Source: a bacterium
GTDB lineage: Bacteria; Fidelibacterota; Marinisomatia; Marinisomatales; JAHJCW01
Assembly: GCA_030621275.1 (NCBI GenBank)
Contig: JAUXHY010000007.1
Location: forward strand, 1 to 14,388
Direction: 5' to 3'
Length of the DNA stretch: 14,388 bases
Made by a program: the position numbers and the translations under genes. Positions 1-8,091 of this stretch are shown piece by piece. Within the stretch, counting starts at the first letter, position 1, and every line of letters begins with the position of its first letter. The notes under the pieces were generated by a model that was not told the DNA's origin, did no database searches, and saw only the letters and a program-made list of their open reading frames with translations.

Positions 1-2814
1 CAAGAGCTTACGTTGCGGGAAAAAATTTCTCAGATGCTTATTTATTCTATGCATTTGGATTTCAAAAATGATGAAAACAAACAATGGCAAGAAATTAACC
101 AATTAATAGAAACCGATGGCATAGGTGGAATACATTTATGGAGCGGGAATACCGGATTATCTGTTGCCATGTTGAACACATTGCAGAGTAAATCCAAAGT
201 ACCAATTCTAGTAGATATGGATATTGAAAGGGGATTGGAGCAGCGTTCCCCGGAGGGTACACAAATTCCACCGTCAATGGCGATTGCTGCAACAAGTAAT
301 CCACACAATGCCTTTGAAGCTGGAAAAATTGTAGCATTGGAGGGACGCAGTGTAGGTGTTCATTGGAATTTAGCGCCGGTTGTCGATGTAAATAATAATC
401 CCGATAATCCGATAATTAACACACGTGCCTTTAGCGATGATCCCAATATGGTAGCGGATTATGCTGTACAATATATTAAGGGACTACAATCCGGTGGCAT
501 GTTAGCAACTGCCAAACATTTTCCGGGTCACGGTGACACTCAAACCGATTCTCATAAATCACTTGCCACAATCCCAAGTGATTCAGCTCGTTTATGGTCG
601 GTGGAATTGGCTCCTTACAAAAAAGTAATAGATGCAGGAGTTGATGCAGTAATGATCTCACATTTAATCGCTCCTGATTTCCAACCAAACAGCAGTACAC
701 CGGCTACTTTGTCAAAATTTTGGATTCAAGATATCCTTCGAGGGAAACTCGGTTTTAAAGAGGCGGTTGTAACCGATGCAATGGACATGGGCGGAATTAC
801 CAACGGATTCTCATTTGATTATGCTTTTATTAATGCAATTAACGCCGGGTGTGATATAATTATTCAAAAACATAATTATCGCAGAGCGGTTGATGTCATC
901 GAAAATGCGGTAAAAAATGGAATCATTGCTAAAGATCGAATCGATAAATCCGCCATGCAAATGCTGAAATTGAAAGAGAAGGCAGGATTGCATCTATCAA
1001 AAAAAGCAAATTTTAAAACTATGCAAAGGAATGTTAGAACTACAGAAGCACATCGCAAAGCGAAAAATATTGCGCAGCAATCAATTACCGTTGTAAAAAA
1101 TGACAGTAATCTTATTCCTGTGAATTATCTAAATAGCAAGCAGATTAATGTAATTGATATTTACGGGAGCAGTTTTAATCATACTCAATCCATTGCAACA
1201 AAAACACTTTTAACGAATTTAATCAATGTCAATTCCTATGTAATTGATGAAACAGATAGTATTGAATATTTAGAATCAATTGCCAATAAAATAAATGAAA
1301 ATAGTATCGTTATTTTTAATATTTTTTCCAAACCAAGTGCCTGGAGGGGAACTGTAGCATTAAATGAAAATCAAACTGTCTTTGTTAATACACTGTCGGA
1401 CAAAACAAAAAATATTATCATGGTCAGCTATGGGAATCCTTATCTTATAAGAGATTTTCCAAATATTTCTACGTATCTCTGTGCATGGGAAAATCAGACT
1501 CATCTACAAGAAGCAGGAGCAAGGGTAATATTGGGACTTAATGATGTTAGCGGCAAATTGCCGATTAATATCCCTGATGTTGCTAAACGTGGAACAGGAA
1601 TTATTTTAGATAAATCTCCTAAATATTTGCAAAAATTGCCCATTGATAGTGGAAAAATATTACAAGTGGTTATGCCTTACGAAGTCGGCGCGGAAATAGA
1701 CAGTCTACTAATAATGTTAAATGACGCTGTTGTTGATTCTGCATTTCCGGGTGGAGTATTATTAGCTGCGAAAGATGGAAAGATATTTATCCATGAAGCG
1801 TTTGGATATCACACCTATGCCAAAGAGAAACTAACCGGACGAGGAAATATTTTTGACCTGGCATCGCTTACAAAAGTTATATCAACAACTTCTACAATAA
1901 TGAAATTATTTGATGAGGGTAAAATTAAATTAGATGATCCTGTTGGAAGATATATACCGGAATTTATAGATGAAAAGTTAGCAGATTTAGAAAGCCGTAA
2001 ATTGGTCACGATTAAACATCTATTGACACACACCTCAGGCCTACCACCCTTCAAATTATATTATGAAATAGAAGGAGACTATTCAACTCGAATTGATTCT
2101 GTTTATAAAACAAAATTGGATTCTATGCCCGGTGAAAAAATGGTTTATTCGGATATTGGTTTTATCTTGTTAGGGGAAATAATTGAAAGAGTCTCCGATA
2201 AACCATTGGATCAATTTGTAAAAGAAGATATTTTTATTCCATTGGGAATGGCGGATACCTATTATAATCCATCTGAGATGAAGTTAAAACGCATCATTCC
2301 AACAGAATATAGTGAAATTGAGGGTGGGTTTGTACATGGTTATGTCCACGATGAAAATGCATGCAGTTTGAGTGGCGTAGCAGGTCACGCAGGACTTTTT
2401 TCTACAGCAGATGATTTGGCAATTTTCTCCCAAATGATGTTGAATAATGGCAGATATGGAAACGAAAGAGTATTTGGTACTGAAACAGTGGATTTATTTA
2501 CCAAACTTGATAGTGCAAATGGAGAAGGTCGTTGTTTAGGATGGAATAGTCCAAATGATGCATCTTCAGGTGGAGTATATTTATCCGATAGTAGTTTTGG
2601 ACATACTGGATTTACCGGTACTTCACTTTGGATAGATCCTGAAAATGATATTTTTGTAATATTGCTGACGAACGCTGTCCATCCTCACCGTGAATGGAAA
2701 GATCCAAAGTACTATAATTGGCGGCAGCGAATACACTCAGCTGTATATGAATCATTAGGTTTTACAGAAATAAATCCAATATTAAAATGGCGGAAAGATT
2801 GGAATGCTGAATAG
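1..2814 (+). CDS. NagZ-type GH3 beta-N-acetylglucosaminidase fused to beta-lactamase/AmiE-like domain (5' partial)
   Basis: Predicted periplasmic or surface enzyme of peptidoglycan turnover. The frame is open from base 1 and reads LTLREKISQML, the usual start of the GH3 core, so the true start and any signal peptide lie upstream; the TTG at 13 is probably not the start. Residues are counted from base 1. The GH3 core covers about 1-345. It has KHFPGHGDT at 172-180, the NagZ acid/base Asp-His pair in DSH (183-185), and the nucleophile Asp259 in VTDAMDMGG. A GH3 C-terminal domain follows (about 350-545). A serine beta-lactamase-fold domain fills about 565-930, with SLTK (Ser622, Lys625), YSD (716-718, in place of YxN) and HTG (868-870). 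In B. subtilis, NagZ removes GlcNAc from muropeptides and the beta-lactamase-fold AmiE cleaves MurNAc-L-Ala; one polypeptide may do both here. The gene overlaps the next by 11 bases. The family calls are secure, but the second domain's substrate (amidase, esterase or D-peptidase) is inferred. Confidence 0.93.
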   Translation, partial: QELTLREKISQMLIYSMHLDFKNDENKQWQEINQLIETDGIGGIHLWSGNTGLSVAMLNTLQSKSKVPILVDMDIERGLEQRSPEGTQIPPSMAIAATSNPHNAFEAGKIVALEGRSVGVHWNLAPVVDVNNNPDNPIINTRAFSDDPNMVADYAVQYIKGLQSGGMLATAKHFPGHGDTQTDSHKSLATIPSDSARLWSVELAPYKKVIDAGVDAVMISHLIAPDFQPNSSTPATLSKFWIQDILRGKLGFKEAVVTDAMDMGGITNGFSFDYAFINAINAGCDIIIQKHNYRRAVDVIENAVKNGIIAKDRIDKSAMQMLKLKEKAGLHLSKKANFKTMQRNVRTTEAHRKAKNIAQQSITVVKNDSNLIPVNYLNSKQINVIDIYGSSFNHTQSIATKTLLTNLINVNSYVIDETDSIEYLESIANKINENSIVIFNIFSKPSAWRGTVALNENQTVFVNTLSDKTKNIIMVSYGNPYLIRDFPNISTYLCAWENQTHLQEAGARVILGLNDVSGKLPINIPDVAKRGTGIILDKSPKYLQKLPIDSGKILQVVMPYEVGAEIDSLLIMLNDAVVDSAFPGGVLLAAKDGKIFIHEAFGYHTYAKEKLTGRGNIFDLASLTKVISTTSTIMKLFDEGKIKLDDPVGRYIPEFIDEKLADLESRKLVTIKHLLTHTSGLPPFKLYYEIEGDYSTRIDSVYKTKLDSMPGEKMVYSDIGFILLGEIIERVSDKPLDQFVKEDIFIPLGMADTYYNPSEMKLKRIIPTEYSEIEGGFVHGYVHDENACSLSGVAGHAGLFSTADDLAIFSQMMLNNGRYGNERVFGTETVDLFTKLDSANGEGRCLGWNSPNDASSGGVYLSDSSFGHTGFTGTSLWIDPENDIFVILLTNAVHPHREWKDPKYYNWRQRIHSAVYESLGFTEINPILKWRKDWNAE

Positions 2815-3652
2815 ATTTTTCAAAATACTAAGTGTTTCAATATTAATAATTATCACTTCTTGTAATGGTAAAGCAGAGGATCAGCAATGGATTGATACAC
2901 TACCAAAGCCTTGGTTACTAAGTGAGACTGAAGTATCAAACATCTTACCTGAGTTCCATAAACGATTTCCAAATTTTGAAGAACGTCTCAAAGCTATTAC
3001 AATTTGGAGAATTGGAACTCCTTATGAAATATTTAAATTAGGCGAGGAAACACTACCTGACACTGACCCAATAATTAGATTGGATGTTTCAGATTGTACG
3101 GCGCATGTATTAACAAGTTTATCTTTTGCACATAGTAAAACATGGGACGAGGCACGCAATAAAATTATCAAAATCCATTACAAAACCGATGAAGATGGTA
3201 ATCATACACCAACGTATAAATCACGCTGGCATTTTACATCTGATAGGATTCTATCGAATCCCAATACAGTAAATATTACTAATGAACTTGTTGATTCCGA
3301 CGAATTAGAAAATGTTGATTTGACTTTAAATATCGAAGAAGACGGTTCTGAGTTATTGGAACTGGATTGGTCAAGAAAAATTCGATTATCATATATTCAA
3401 AATAATAAGATAAACTTAGATTTATTGGCAAAATTGCCAAATGCATGTGGAATAGCGTTTGTCAAAAAACCATTTTTTAAGAATGGGTTAGCAATCGCAC
3501 ACGAGGGAATATTGATTGATCAAAATAATTTAATACATGCCTCGTCAACTGCCGGTAAAACGGTAAAAGTTAATTTGTTGGATTATTATTTTAATGATGG
3601 TGAACCGTTATTTGACGGAATAATGATATATAAATTTGTTCCAATTAAATGA
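2804..3652 (+). CDS. DUF1460 (N-acetylmuramoyl-L-alanine amidase-like) lipoprotein
   Basis: Putative peptidoglycan amidase of the DUF1460 family, which has an NlpC/P60-like Cys-His fold. It is 282 aa with a lipoprotein signal: a hydrophobic stretch at 8-18 and lipobox ITSC with Cys20, so it should be membrane-anchored on the periplasmic side. Family landmarks are SDCTAHV with the candidate nucleophile Cys98, the RWHF block at 141-144 (family RxHF), the candidate catalytic His233 in AHEGI, and IHAS at 245-248. The ATG lies inside the end of the NagZ fusion gene (11-base overlap), which implies co-transcription and probable translational coupling. The context suggests it cleaves peptide from muropeptides alongside the NagZ fusion and the DUF1343 enzyme. 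Family membership rests on these blocks and the length. The exact bond cut is not shown by the sequence; gamma-D-Glu endopeptidase activity is the main alternative. Confidence 0.85.
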   Translation: MLNRFFKILSVSILIIITSCNGKAEDQQWIDTLPKPWLLSETEVSNILPEFHKRFPNFEERLKAITIWRIGTPYEIFKLGEETLPDTDPIIRLDVSDCTAHVLTSLSFAHSKTWDEARNKIIKIHYKTDEDGNHTPTYKSRWHFTSDRILSNPNTVNITNELVDSDELENVDLTLNIEEDGSELLELDWSRKIRLSYIQNNKINLDLLAKLPNACGIAFVKKPFFKNGLAIAHEGILIDQNNLIHASSTAGKTVKVNLLDYYFNDGEPLFDGIMIYKFVPIK

Positions 3653-3653
3653 T

Positions 3654-3684
3654 TTAGCGAGAAAAATCTAGCTAATATTTTTTT
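3654..3684 (+). terminator. weak rho-independent terminator-like hairpin after the DUF1460 gene
   Basis: TTAGC at 3654-3658 pairs with GCTAA at 3671-3675 across a 12-base loop. Seven Ts follow at 3678-3684. It starts 2 bases past the DUF1460 stop and ends just before the stop of the convergent DUF1343 gene. The stem is only 5 bp, and no T-run follows it on the opposite strand, so it would act only on the + strand transcript. Confidence 0.4.
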
Positions 3685-3685
3685 A

Positions 3686-4960
3686 TTAATAAATTAAATA
3701 TTTATTCCGAATTTCTTGAAAATACGATATATCATCTTGGAATGAGTTAACTATTTCAATAGGCGTACAACCTTCTTTAAGTTGCATGATAAGTTGATTT
3801 GATCCCCATAATCTCTCCATTGATTCTTTATTTAGAATTAATTTATTCGGATACAATTTATTTATTGCCCACAAAAAGGTTACGCCGGTCAATATGCTAT
3901 TATAATCGTTACGATTGATAATATTGATTTCTAATCCATTGCATTGGATATTTTCAAATTTAGGATATTTCGACATAGTTGCAATAGACACCGGAGTAAA
4001 TTGAGTTTGTTTAAAAATAACTCCCGGTAAATTCTGTTTATTCAATAGACTTATTAAAATATTTGCATCAATCCAAGGGGCACCAATTTGTATAAATGGT
4101 GAATATGTACCGCGCCCTTCACTTACATTTGTTGCTTCAAAAAGACAGAAACCGGGATAAATGATAGCTGTTTCTAAATTCGGTATATTGGGAGATGGAT
4201 TGGTCCATGGCAAATTTGTTTCATTGTAAAAGAAGTTACTTTGATAGTTTTGCATTGGGATAACAATCAATTCTGCTATTGGGTCAATCATTTTTTCACC
4301 AACAATCATTTTTGCCAATTCTCCAATTGTCATACCATATCGTATTGGAATAGGGTATTGTCCGACAAACGATTTATAATATTCATCAAGGATTGGACCT
4401 TCCACTTCATTTCCAATAGGATTTGGTCGATCAAGTACAATAACAGGAATATTTGCTTCTCCGGCTGCTTCCATTACAAGTCCTAAAGTGTTGATATAAG
4501 TATAATATCGTGCTCCAACATCTTGAATATCATAAATAATTAAATCAATATCCTTATACATTTCCAAAGTTGGTTTCTTGGATTTTCCGTATAAACTAAT
4601 TATTGGAGGAAACAGTTGTAAAACAGTATCATGCTCTATAACCTCTCCATCTGGTATTAATCCTGTAAAACCGTGTTCGGGAGTAAATATTTTAACCAAA
4701 TTTATAGAATCAAGGTTTAGAAATCGTAACACATTTGATTCACCAACCATATCCAATCCTGAATGATTAGTTACAAGTGCTAAATTCTTATTATAAAGTT
4801 TATCAAGATAGTTTTCTAATAAAACATCCAAACCGGTTTTTACGATTGTTTTTTTTGTGGAAGATGTAGATTCATCATTATTTATAATTGTGGTTTGACT
4901 ACAACTCCATAATAACATTACTGATAGAATAATTTGTATTATTTTTGTATTTGTTAACAT
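3686..4960 (-). CDS. namZ: DUF1343 / NamZ-type exo-beta-N-acetylmuramidase, lipoprotein
   Basis: Predicted to release MurNAc from the non-reducing ends of peptidoglycan fragments, the activity shown for NamZ (YbbC) of B. subtilis, founder of GH171. It is 424 aa with a lipoprotein signal and lipobox LWSC (Cys20); Trp at -2 is uncommon. Family blocks appear in order: TNHSG (64-68), PEHG (94-97, whose Glu95 is the likely catalytic acid), YDIQDVGAR (143-151), LDRPNP (176-181), GMTIGELA (209-216) and SEGRGT (280-285). It converges on the NagZ-fusion/DUF1460 pair. The same three activities (MurNAc removal, GlcNAc removal, amidase) cluster in B. subtilis ybbCDE, which supports a muropeptide-salvage role. 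No Shine-Dalgarno sequence is visible upstream of the ATG, and AT-rich sequence runs directly into it. The family call is firm; the specificity is by homology. Confidence 0.92.
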   Translation of the reverse strand: MLTNTKIIQIILSVMLLWSCSQTTIINNDESTSSTKKTIVKTGLDVLLENYLDKLYNKNLALVTNHSGLDMVGESNVLRFLNLDSINLVKIFTPEHGFTGLIPDGEVIEHDTVLQLFPPIISLYGKSKKPTLEMYKDIDLIIYDIQDVGARYYTYINTLGLVMEAAGEANIPVIVLDRPNPIGNEVEGPILDEYYKSFVGQYPIPIRYGMTIGELAKMIVGEKMIDPIAELIVIPMQNYQSNFFYNETNLPWTNPSPNIPNLETAIIYPGFCLFEATNVSEGRGTYSPFIQIGAPWIDANILISLLNKQNLPGVIFKQTQFTPVSIATMSKYPKFENIQCNGLEINIINRNDYNSILTGVTFLWAINKLYPNKLILNKESMERLWGSNQLIMQLKEGCTPIEIVNSFQDDISYFQEIRNKYLIY

Positions 4961-5063
4961 ATAATAAGTTACAAAAAATGTAATTCATTTCTATCAGAAG
5001 TGTTGCTTTTAAATAGGATAACAATATCGTATATTCATTAACAAAAATACTAAAAATAATTTT

Positions 5064-5070
5064 AAGGTAG
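5064..5070 (+). promoter_or_regulatory. ribosome binding site AAGGTAG supporting a TTG start
   Basis: AAGGTAG lies 7 bases before the TTG at 5078. The first in-frame ATG is about 96 bases further on and would cut into the first hemerythrin helix, so this site supports TTG. The 117-base divergent gap upstream (4961-5077) must hold promoters for both flanking genes, but I see no convincing -35/-10 pair in it; TTGCTT (5003) with TATCGT (5025) is only a weak candidate. Confidence 0.5.
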
Positions 5071-5077
5071 ACATAAT

Positions 5078-5665
5078 TTGAACAAGTACGATTGCCAAGC
5101 CCCAATCTTCCAAGAATTCAGTATCGAAAGTGAATTTTATCATTCATTATCAAAAAAACATATTATTCGTACTATGATGGAAGAACATCAGGTTATTTTA
5201 AATTTTTGCAAAGTGTTAGAAAAATTAGTAAAAGATATGAAAAAAAAGATGTCAATTAATGATTCGCAAGAAATCCTTAATGATCTAAAATTAGTTTCAG
5301 GACATTTTCTAAGAACGGAAAGACACCATATACGTGAAGAGCATACTTTTATTCGACGTTTAGTTAGTATGGCAGAATATGACCCATCTCAAGAGATTCG
5401 TAAGAATCATGATAGTTTGGGTGTGTTAAAACGCAAATTAGAACGAACAATTTATGAAATTTATACTACCTCTTTTGATGAATTCCAAAAAGAGTTACAA
5501 TCCGTAACCCGGAAACTAATAAAAGACCTAAAAAAACATATCGAAATCGAAGAAAGTATTTTATATCCGCAAGCAGTTAAGTTAATTCCCGATAAAGAGC
5601 GTTGGAAGAAAATGCGTAAAGAATCCGATAATATCGGTTATTGTTGTTTTACACCCGGCAAATAG
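5078..5665 (+). CDS. hemerythrin HHE domain protein (related to the DUF438-associated hemerythrin domain)
   Basis: Putative cytosolic iron- or oxygen-binding protein. It is 195 aa and nearly all one four-helix hemerythrin-like domain. Candidate metal ligands are His37 (EEHQ), His76 (GHF), His83/His84 and Glu87/Glu88 with His89 (RHHIREEH), His111 (KNHD), and His154 with Glu158 (HIEIEE). The C-terminal block with ILYP, a Trp, and IGYCCFTPG matches the end of the hemerythrin segment in larger DUF438-PAS proteins, where a similar W...IGYC..P signature occurs. Here the DUF438 and PAS parts are absent, so it may be a stand-alone stress or redox protein (O2, NO or iron handling). The TTG start is supported by the upstream AAGGTAG. 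It is divergent from namZ and 45 bases ahead of the PAP2 gene. The domain call is good; the ligand is unknown. Confidence 0.8.
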   Translation: MNKYDCQAPIFQEFSIESEFYHSLSKKHIIRTMMEEHQVILNFCKVLEKLVKDMKKKMSINDSQEILNDLKLVSGHFLRTERHHIREEHTFIRRLVSMAEYDPSQEIRKNHDSLGVLKRKLERTIYEIYTTSFDEFQKELQSVTRKLIKDLKKHIEIEESILYPQAVKLIPDKERWKKMRKESDNIGYCCFTPGK

Positions 5666-5710
5666 TAAATTTCACAATAAAATAACACTTATTGTTGCTA
5701 TCATAATTTA

Positions 5711-6439
5711 ATGTTACGTATAATCAAAATAGTTATTATTTCAATTGTATTTCTAAATGCAGTTAACGCTCAAGATCGATATGAATCATTACCAACTTGG
5801 GTAAAAAGTGTACCTGAATACGGATTTAATGGGATGAAATATTCTGTAACTCAAAAATCCAATTTATTGGTTTTCGGAACGGCAGGATTGGGAGTTTTAC
5901 TCGCATATCAGTTTGATGAGCAAATTAAAGATTTTGCTCAGCAGAAAGATTTGTTACCTAGTCGAGTTTCACAATTTGGCGATCTATATGGAGTAATTGG
6001 GTCAGCTTTGTTGTTGCCGGCGTCAATAATTATTACATCCAAAGCGGCAGATGAATCAAATCATGAAATGCTGGAAAAATTGGAGTTTGCAGCTTCTACA
6101 TTAGTGGCAAATGGAGTTACTACTATTATCTTGAAGGAATTAATTGGTAGAGAAAGACCAAATGGTAGCAATAACCGTTCAATGCCCTCAGGACACACAT
6201 CGCAAAGCTTTGCGGTGGCAGCTGTTGTTAATGAAATTTATGGGCAAAACGCAGGTATTGTAGCATATTTAGTTGCTAGTTTAGTAGGAATTAGCAGGAT
6301 AAATGACCATGAGCATTATTTGAGCGATGTTATTATTGGCGCCGGATTAGGAACAGCAATTGGTAGAGGGTTTGCTAAGACATATAAAGAAAATATATAT
6401 ATGCCCAATATGTCAATTAACCTCACATTTAATTTTTAA
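5711..6439 (+). CDS. PAP2 superfamily phosphatase with signal peptide
   Basis: Probable periplasm-facing lipid phosphatase of the PAP2/PgpB class, which acts on undecaprenyl pyrophosphate, phosphatidylglycerol phosphate or phosphatidate. It is 242 aa. An N-terminal signal peptide has a likely cut after NAVNA (residue 20). The full catalytic signature is present: Lys142 with Arg149-Pro150 (KxxxxxxRP), PSGH at 159-162, and SRxxxxxHxxxD with Ser195, Arg196, His202 and Asp206. Hydrophobic helices occur around 51-66, 95-110 and 181-195. The C-terminus ends in alternating NLTFNF, a pattern seen at the end of outer-membrane strands, so the location is uncertain. A role in recycling the C55 lipid carrier would fit the nearby wall-turnover genes but is inference. 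No Shine-Dalgarno sequence precedes the ATG. Catalytic class is certain, substrate is not. Confidence 0.9.
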   Translation: MLRIIKIVIISIVFLNAVNAQDRYESLPTWVKSVPEYGFNGMKYSVTQKSNLLVFGTAGLGVLLAYQFDEQIKDFAQQKDLLPSRVSQFGDLYGVIGSALLLPASIIITSKAADESNHEMLEKLEFAASTLVANGVTTIILKELIGRERPNGSNNRSMPSGHTSQSFAVAAVVNEIYGQNAGIVAYLVASLVGISRINDHEHYLSDVIIGAGLGTAIGRGFAKTYKENIYMPNMSINLTFNF

Positions 6440-6451
6440 GATATTAATTCC

Positions 6452-6480
6452 GGTATAATATTCAGTATTAATACTTTTTT
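6452..6480 (+). terminator. AT-rich terminator-like hairpin after the PAP2 gene
   Basis: GTATAATA (6453-6460) can pair with TATT-ATAC (6466-6474) with one bulged A and a 5-base loop. A run of Ts follows at 6475-6480. It lies 13 bases past the PAP2 stop. The stem is almost all A-T pairs, so the stability is modest. Confidence 0.4.
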
Positions 6481-6558
6481 CTATTTACAATAAACAGTGA
6501 TACCTATAGTTGTAATCCTAACATTTGAAAATTGTAACTTTCTCTCAAATCCTTCATC

Positions 6559-6580
6559 TATAATCTAAAAGAATTAGAGG
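6559..6580 (+). promoter_or_regulatory. candidate promoter -10 and RBS of the OsmC-family gene
   Basis: A perfect TATAAT lies at 6559-6564, and a clear Shine-Dalgarno AGAGG lies at 6576-6580, 7 bases before the ATG. No good -35 is present at 17-base spacing; the nearest, TTGTAA at 6532, would need a 21-base spacer. The RBS is firmer than the promoter. A separate promoter fits the terminator-like hairpin upstream. Confidence 0.4.
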
Positions 6581-6587
6581 ATAATAA

Positions 6588-6977
6588 ATGGATATGAAAA
6601 TTACTTTTCCTGGTGGGAAAAAAGTAAATGCTGAAATTGATGGGTTCACTCATAAAACAGATCAAGCTCTTATAAGTGGCGGTGAAGAAAGCGCACCTGA
6701 ACCGTTTTCATTATTTTTATCTTCGATAGGTACCTGCACAGGTATTTATGTTTTGAGATTTTGTCAAGAGCGCAATATTGATACCACTGGAATGAAAATT
6801 ATCCAATCAATGGATTTAAACTCATTATCAGGAATGATTGATAAAATTAAATTAAATATAATTTTACCGGATGGTTTCCCTGATAAGTATAGAAAGGCAG
6901 TAATTAAAGCAGCAAATTTATGTTCAGTAAAAAAGCATATGGAAAATCTCCCTCAATTCATTATTACAACTATATAA
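6588..6977 (+). CDS. OsmC family protein (YhfA-like)
   Basis: Small cytosolic protein of the OsmC/Ohr superfamily, members of which reduce organic hydroperoxides with a cysteine pair. It is 129 aa. Landmarks are the GG..SAPEP block (31-39), Cys50 in SSIGTC as the expected peroxidatic Cys, and Cys112 in ANLCSV as the resolving Cys. Their 62-residue separation is close to that in Ohr/OsmC. There is an extra Cys59 in RFC. The short N-terminus and the GGEESAPEP start resemble the YhfA-like branch rather than Ohr or OsmC proper; that branch has less well-defined activity. A good RBS (AGAGG) fixes the start. The flanks are a hairpin upstream and kdsD 52 bases downstream, so it may be read into kdsD. 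Family certain, peroxidase activity inferred. Confidence 0.88.
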   Translation: MDMKITFPGGKKVNAEIDGFTHKTDQALISGGEESAPEPFSLFLSSIGTCTGIYVLRFCQERNIDTTGMKIIQSMDLNSLSGMIDKIKLNIILPDGFPDKYRKAVIKAANLCSVKKHMENLPQFIITTI

Positions 6978-7029
6978 GGTAATACTTCTTCTTAATTATA
7001 TTGATTGTGTAAATTGCATAATCTTGATT

Positions 7030-8016
7030 ATGGATAAAACACTTCCAAAACTAAAAGGAATTGCCTCAAATATTTTAAAAGCTGAGGCGCAGGAATTAAT
7101 AAATGTTGCTGACCGTATTGATAAATCGGTTGTTAAAGCTGCAAAGATTTTATTAAAACATGATGGTAAAGTTGTTGTTTGCGGTGTAGGAAAATCCGGT
7201 TTGATTGGACAGAAAATTGTGGCCACTTTTTGCAGTACGGGAACTCAAGCTGTATTTTTGCACGCTAGCGATGCACTTCACGGAGATTTGGGTATTTATC
7301 GTCCGGGTGATCCGACAATTCTTATTTCTAAAAGCGGTGCAACCGATGAAGTTGTACGTCTAATCCCACTGCTTCGCGAGTTCAATTCACCATTGATTGG
7401 GATTATTGGTAATAATGATTCACCATTAGCCGATAAGGTTGATATTGTCCTTGATAGTACTGTATCCTCCGAAGCTGATCCATTGGGTGTTGTACCAACT
7501 AATAGTACAGCAGTAACTATGGCAATTGGTGATGCCTTAGCTGCAGTTTTGATGACCGCAAAAAGATTCAATCAGGAAGATTTTGCACGATTCCATCCAG
7601 GCGGTAATTTAGGAAGGAGACTTAAATTGCAAGTAAAGGATATTATGACTCCTTTGGATAAAGTTGCAGTTGTTTCTCCTAATCAAAACATCAAAGAAAC
7701 AGTTTTGTTAATGACAAAAAAACCACAAGGAGCTGCAATAGTATCGGATGGTTCTAAGAAATTAATTGGTATCATTACTGATGGTGATTTACGTCGTGGT
7801 TTTGCTCAAAATGGTAACATTAATGAACTTGCCGTTAATGATGTTATTAATAAAAAACCAATATATATTTATTCCAATGCTCGTTTACATGATGCTGTAA
7901 CTTTAATGGAAGATCGCATTTCGCAAATATCGGTTTTACCGGTATTAGATAATAAAAATGATAAATGCGTTGGACTTCTACGTTTACATGACATTTACCA
8001 ATCAAAATTAATTTAA
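7030..8016 (+). CDS. kdsD: KdsD/KpsF arabinose-5-phosphate isomerase
   Basis: Interconverts D-ribulose 5-phosphate and D-arabinose 5-phosphate, the first step toward Kdo of lipopolysaccharide, in the cytosol. From the ATG it is 328 aa, the same length as E. coli KdsD. An SIS domain covers about 30-180, with CGVGKSGLIG (51-60), HGDLG (84-88), ISKSG and PTNSTA. It is followed by FHPGGNLGRRL (188-198) and two CBS domains (about 202-262 and 272-328), the second ending in the typical LLRLHD. A TTG at 7024 in the same frame would add two residues; I prefer the ATG on length and because neither has an RBS. No other Kdo gene is in the window. No terminator separates it from the signalling genes 75 bases downstream, so partial read-through is possible. 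Confidence 0.94.
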   Translation: MDKTLPKLKGIASNILKAEAQELINVADRIDKSVVKAAKILLKHDGKVVVCGVGKSGLIGQKIVATFCSTGTQAVFLHASDALHGDLGIYRPGDPTILISKSGATDEVVRLIPLLREFNSPLIGIIGNNDSPLADKVDIVLDSTVSSEADPLGVVPTNSTAVTMAIGDALAAVLMTAKRFNQEDFARFHPGGNLGRRLKLQVKDIMTPLDKVAVVSPNQNIKETVLLMTKKPQGAAIVSDGSKKLIGIITDGDLRRGFAQNGNINELAVNDVINKKPIYIYSNARLHDAVTLMEDRISQISVLPVLDNKNDKCVGLLRLHDIYQSKLI

Positions 8017-8037
8017 ATTGTATAGTTAAGATTCCAT

Positions 8038-8065
8038 TTGTTTCAACGAGTGCTCGAAATATAAA
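8038..8065 (+). promoter_or_regulatory. candidate promoter of the signalling operon
   Basis: TTGTTT (8038-8043) and TATAAA (8060-8065) have a 16-base spacer and end 26 bases before the ATG at 8092. The same DNA also fits the Bacteroidota pattern loosely: TTTG at 8037 and TAAATTTC at 8062, against TTTG and TAnnTTTG. A short CGAG-TG-CTCG palindrome (8047-8056) lies in the spacer and could be an operator, but 4-bp arms are common by chance. Confidence 0.33.
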
Positions 8066-8091
8066 TTTCAGTACTTAATTTGACTTATCAA

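Noticed and set aside
13..15. TTG at 13 as the start of the NagZ fusion
   Set aside because: The frame is open to base 1, and LTLREKISQML is a typical internal core sequence of NagZ, so the gene begins outside the window.
1700..2790. Reading the beta-lactamase-fold domain as antibiotic resistance
   Set aside because: Fusion to NagZ and neighbours NamZ and DUF1460 point to wall recycling; YSD and the AmiE precedent fit better than a beta-lactamase.
4899..5105. 68-codon open frame on the minus strand upstream of and overlapping namZ
   Set aside because: It runs out of frame over the start of the DUF1343 gene and across the divergent gap and the start of the hemerythrin gene; no recognisable motif or RBS.
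5674..5695. 7-bp A-T-rich hairpin after the hemerythrin gene as a terminator
   Set aside because: ACAATAA/TTATTGT pair, but no T-run follows and the PAP2 gene starts shortly after; more likely chance.
6588..6977. Calling the OsmC-family protein Ohr
   Set aside because: The N-terminus and GGEESAPEP block look more like the YhfA branch; the Ohr-specific context around the first Cys is absent.
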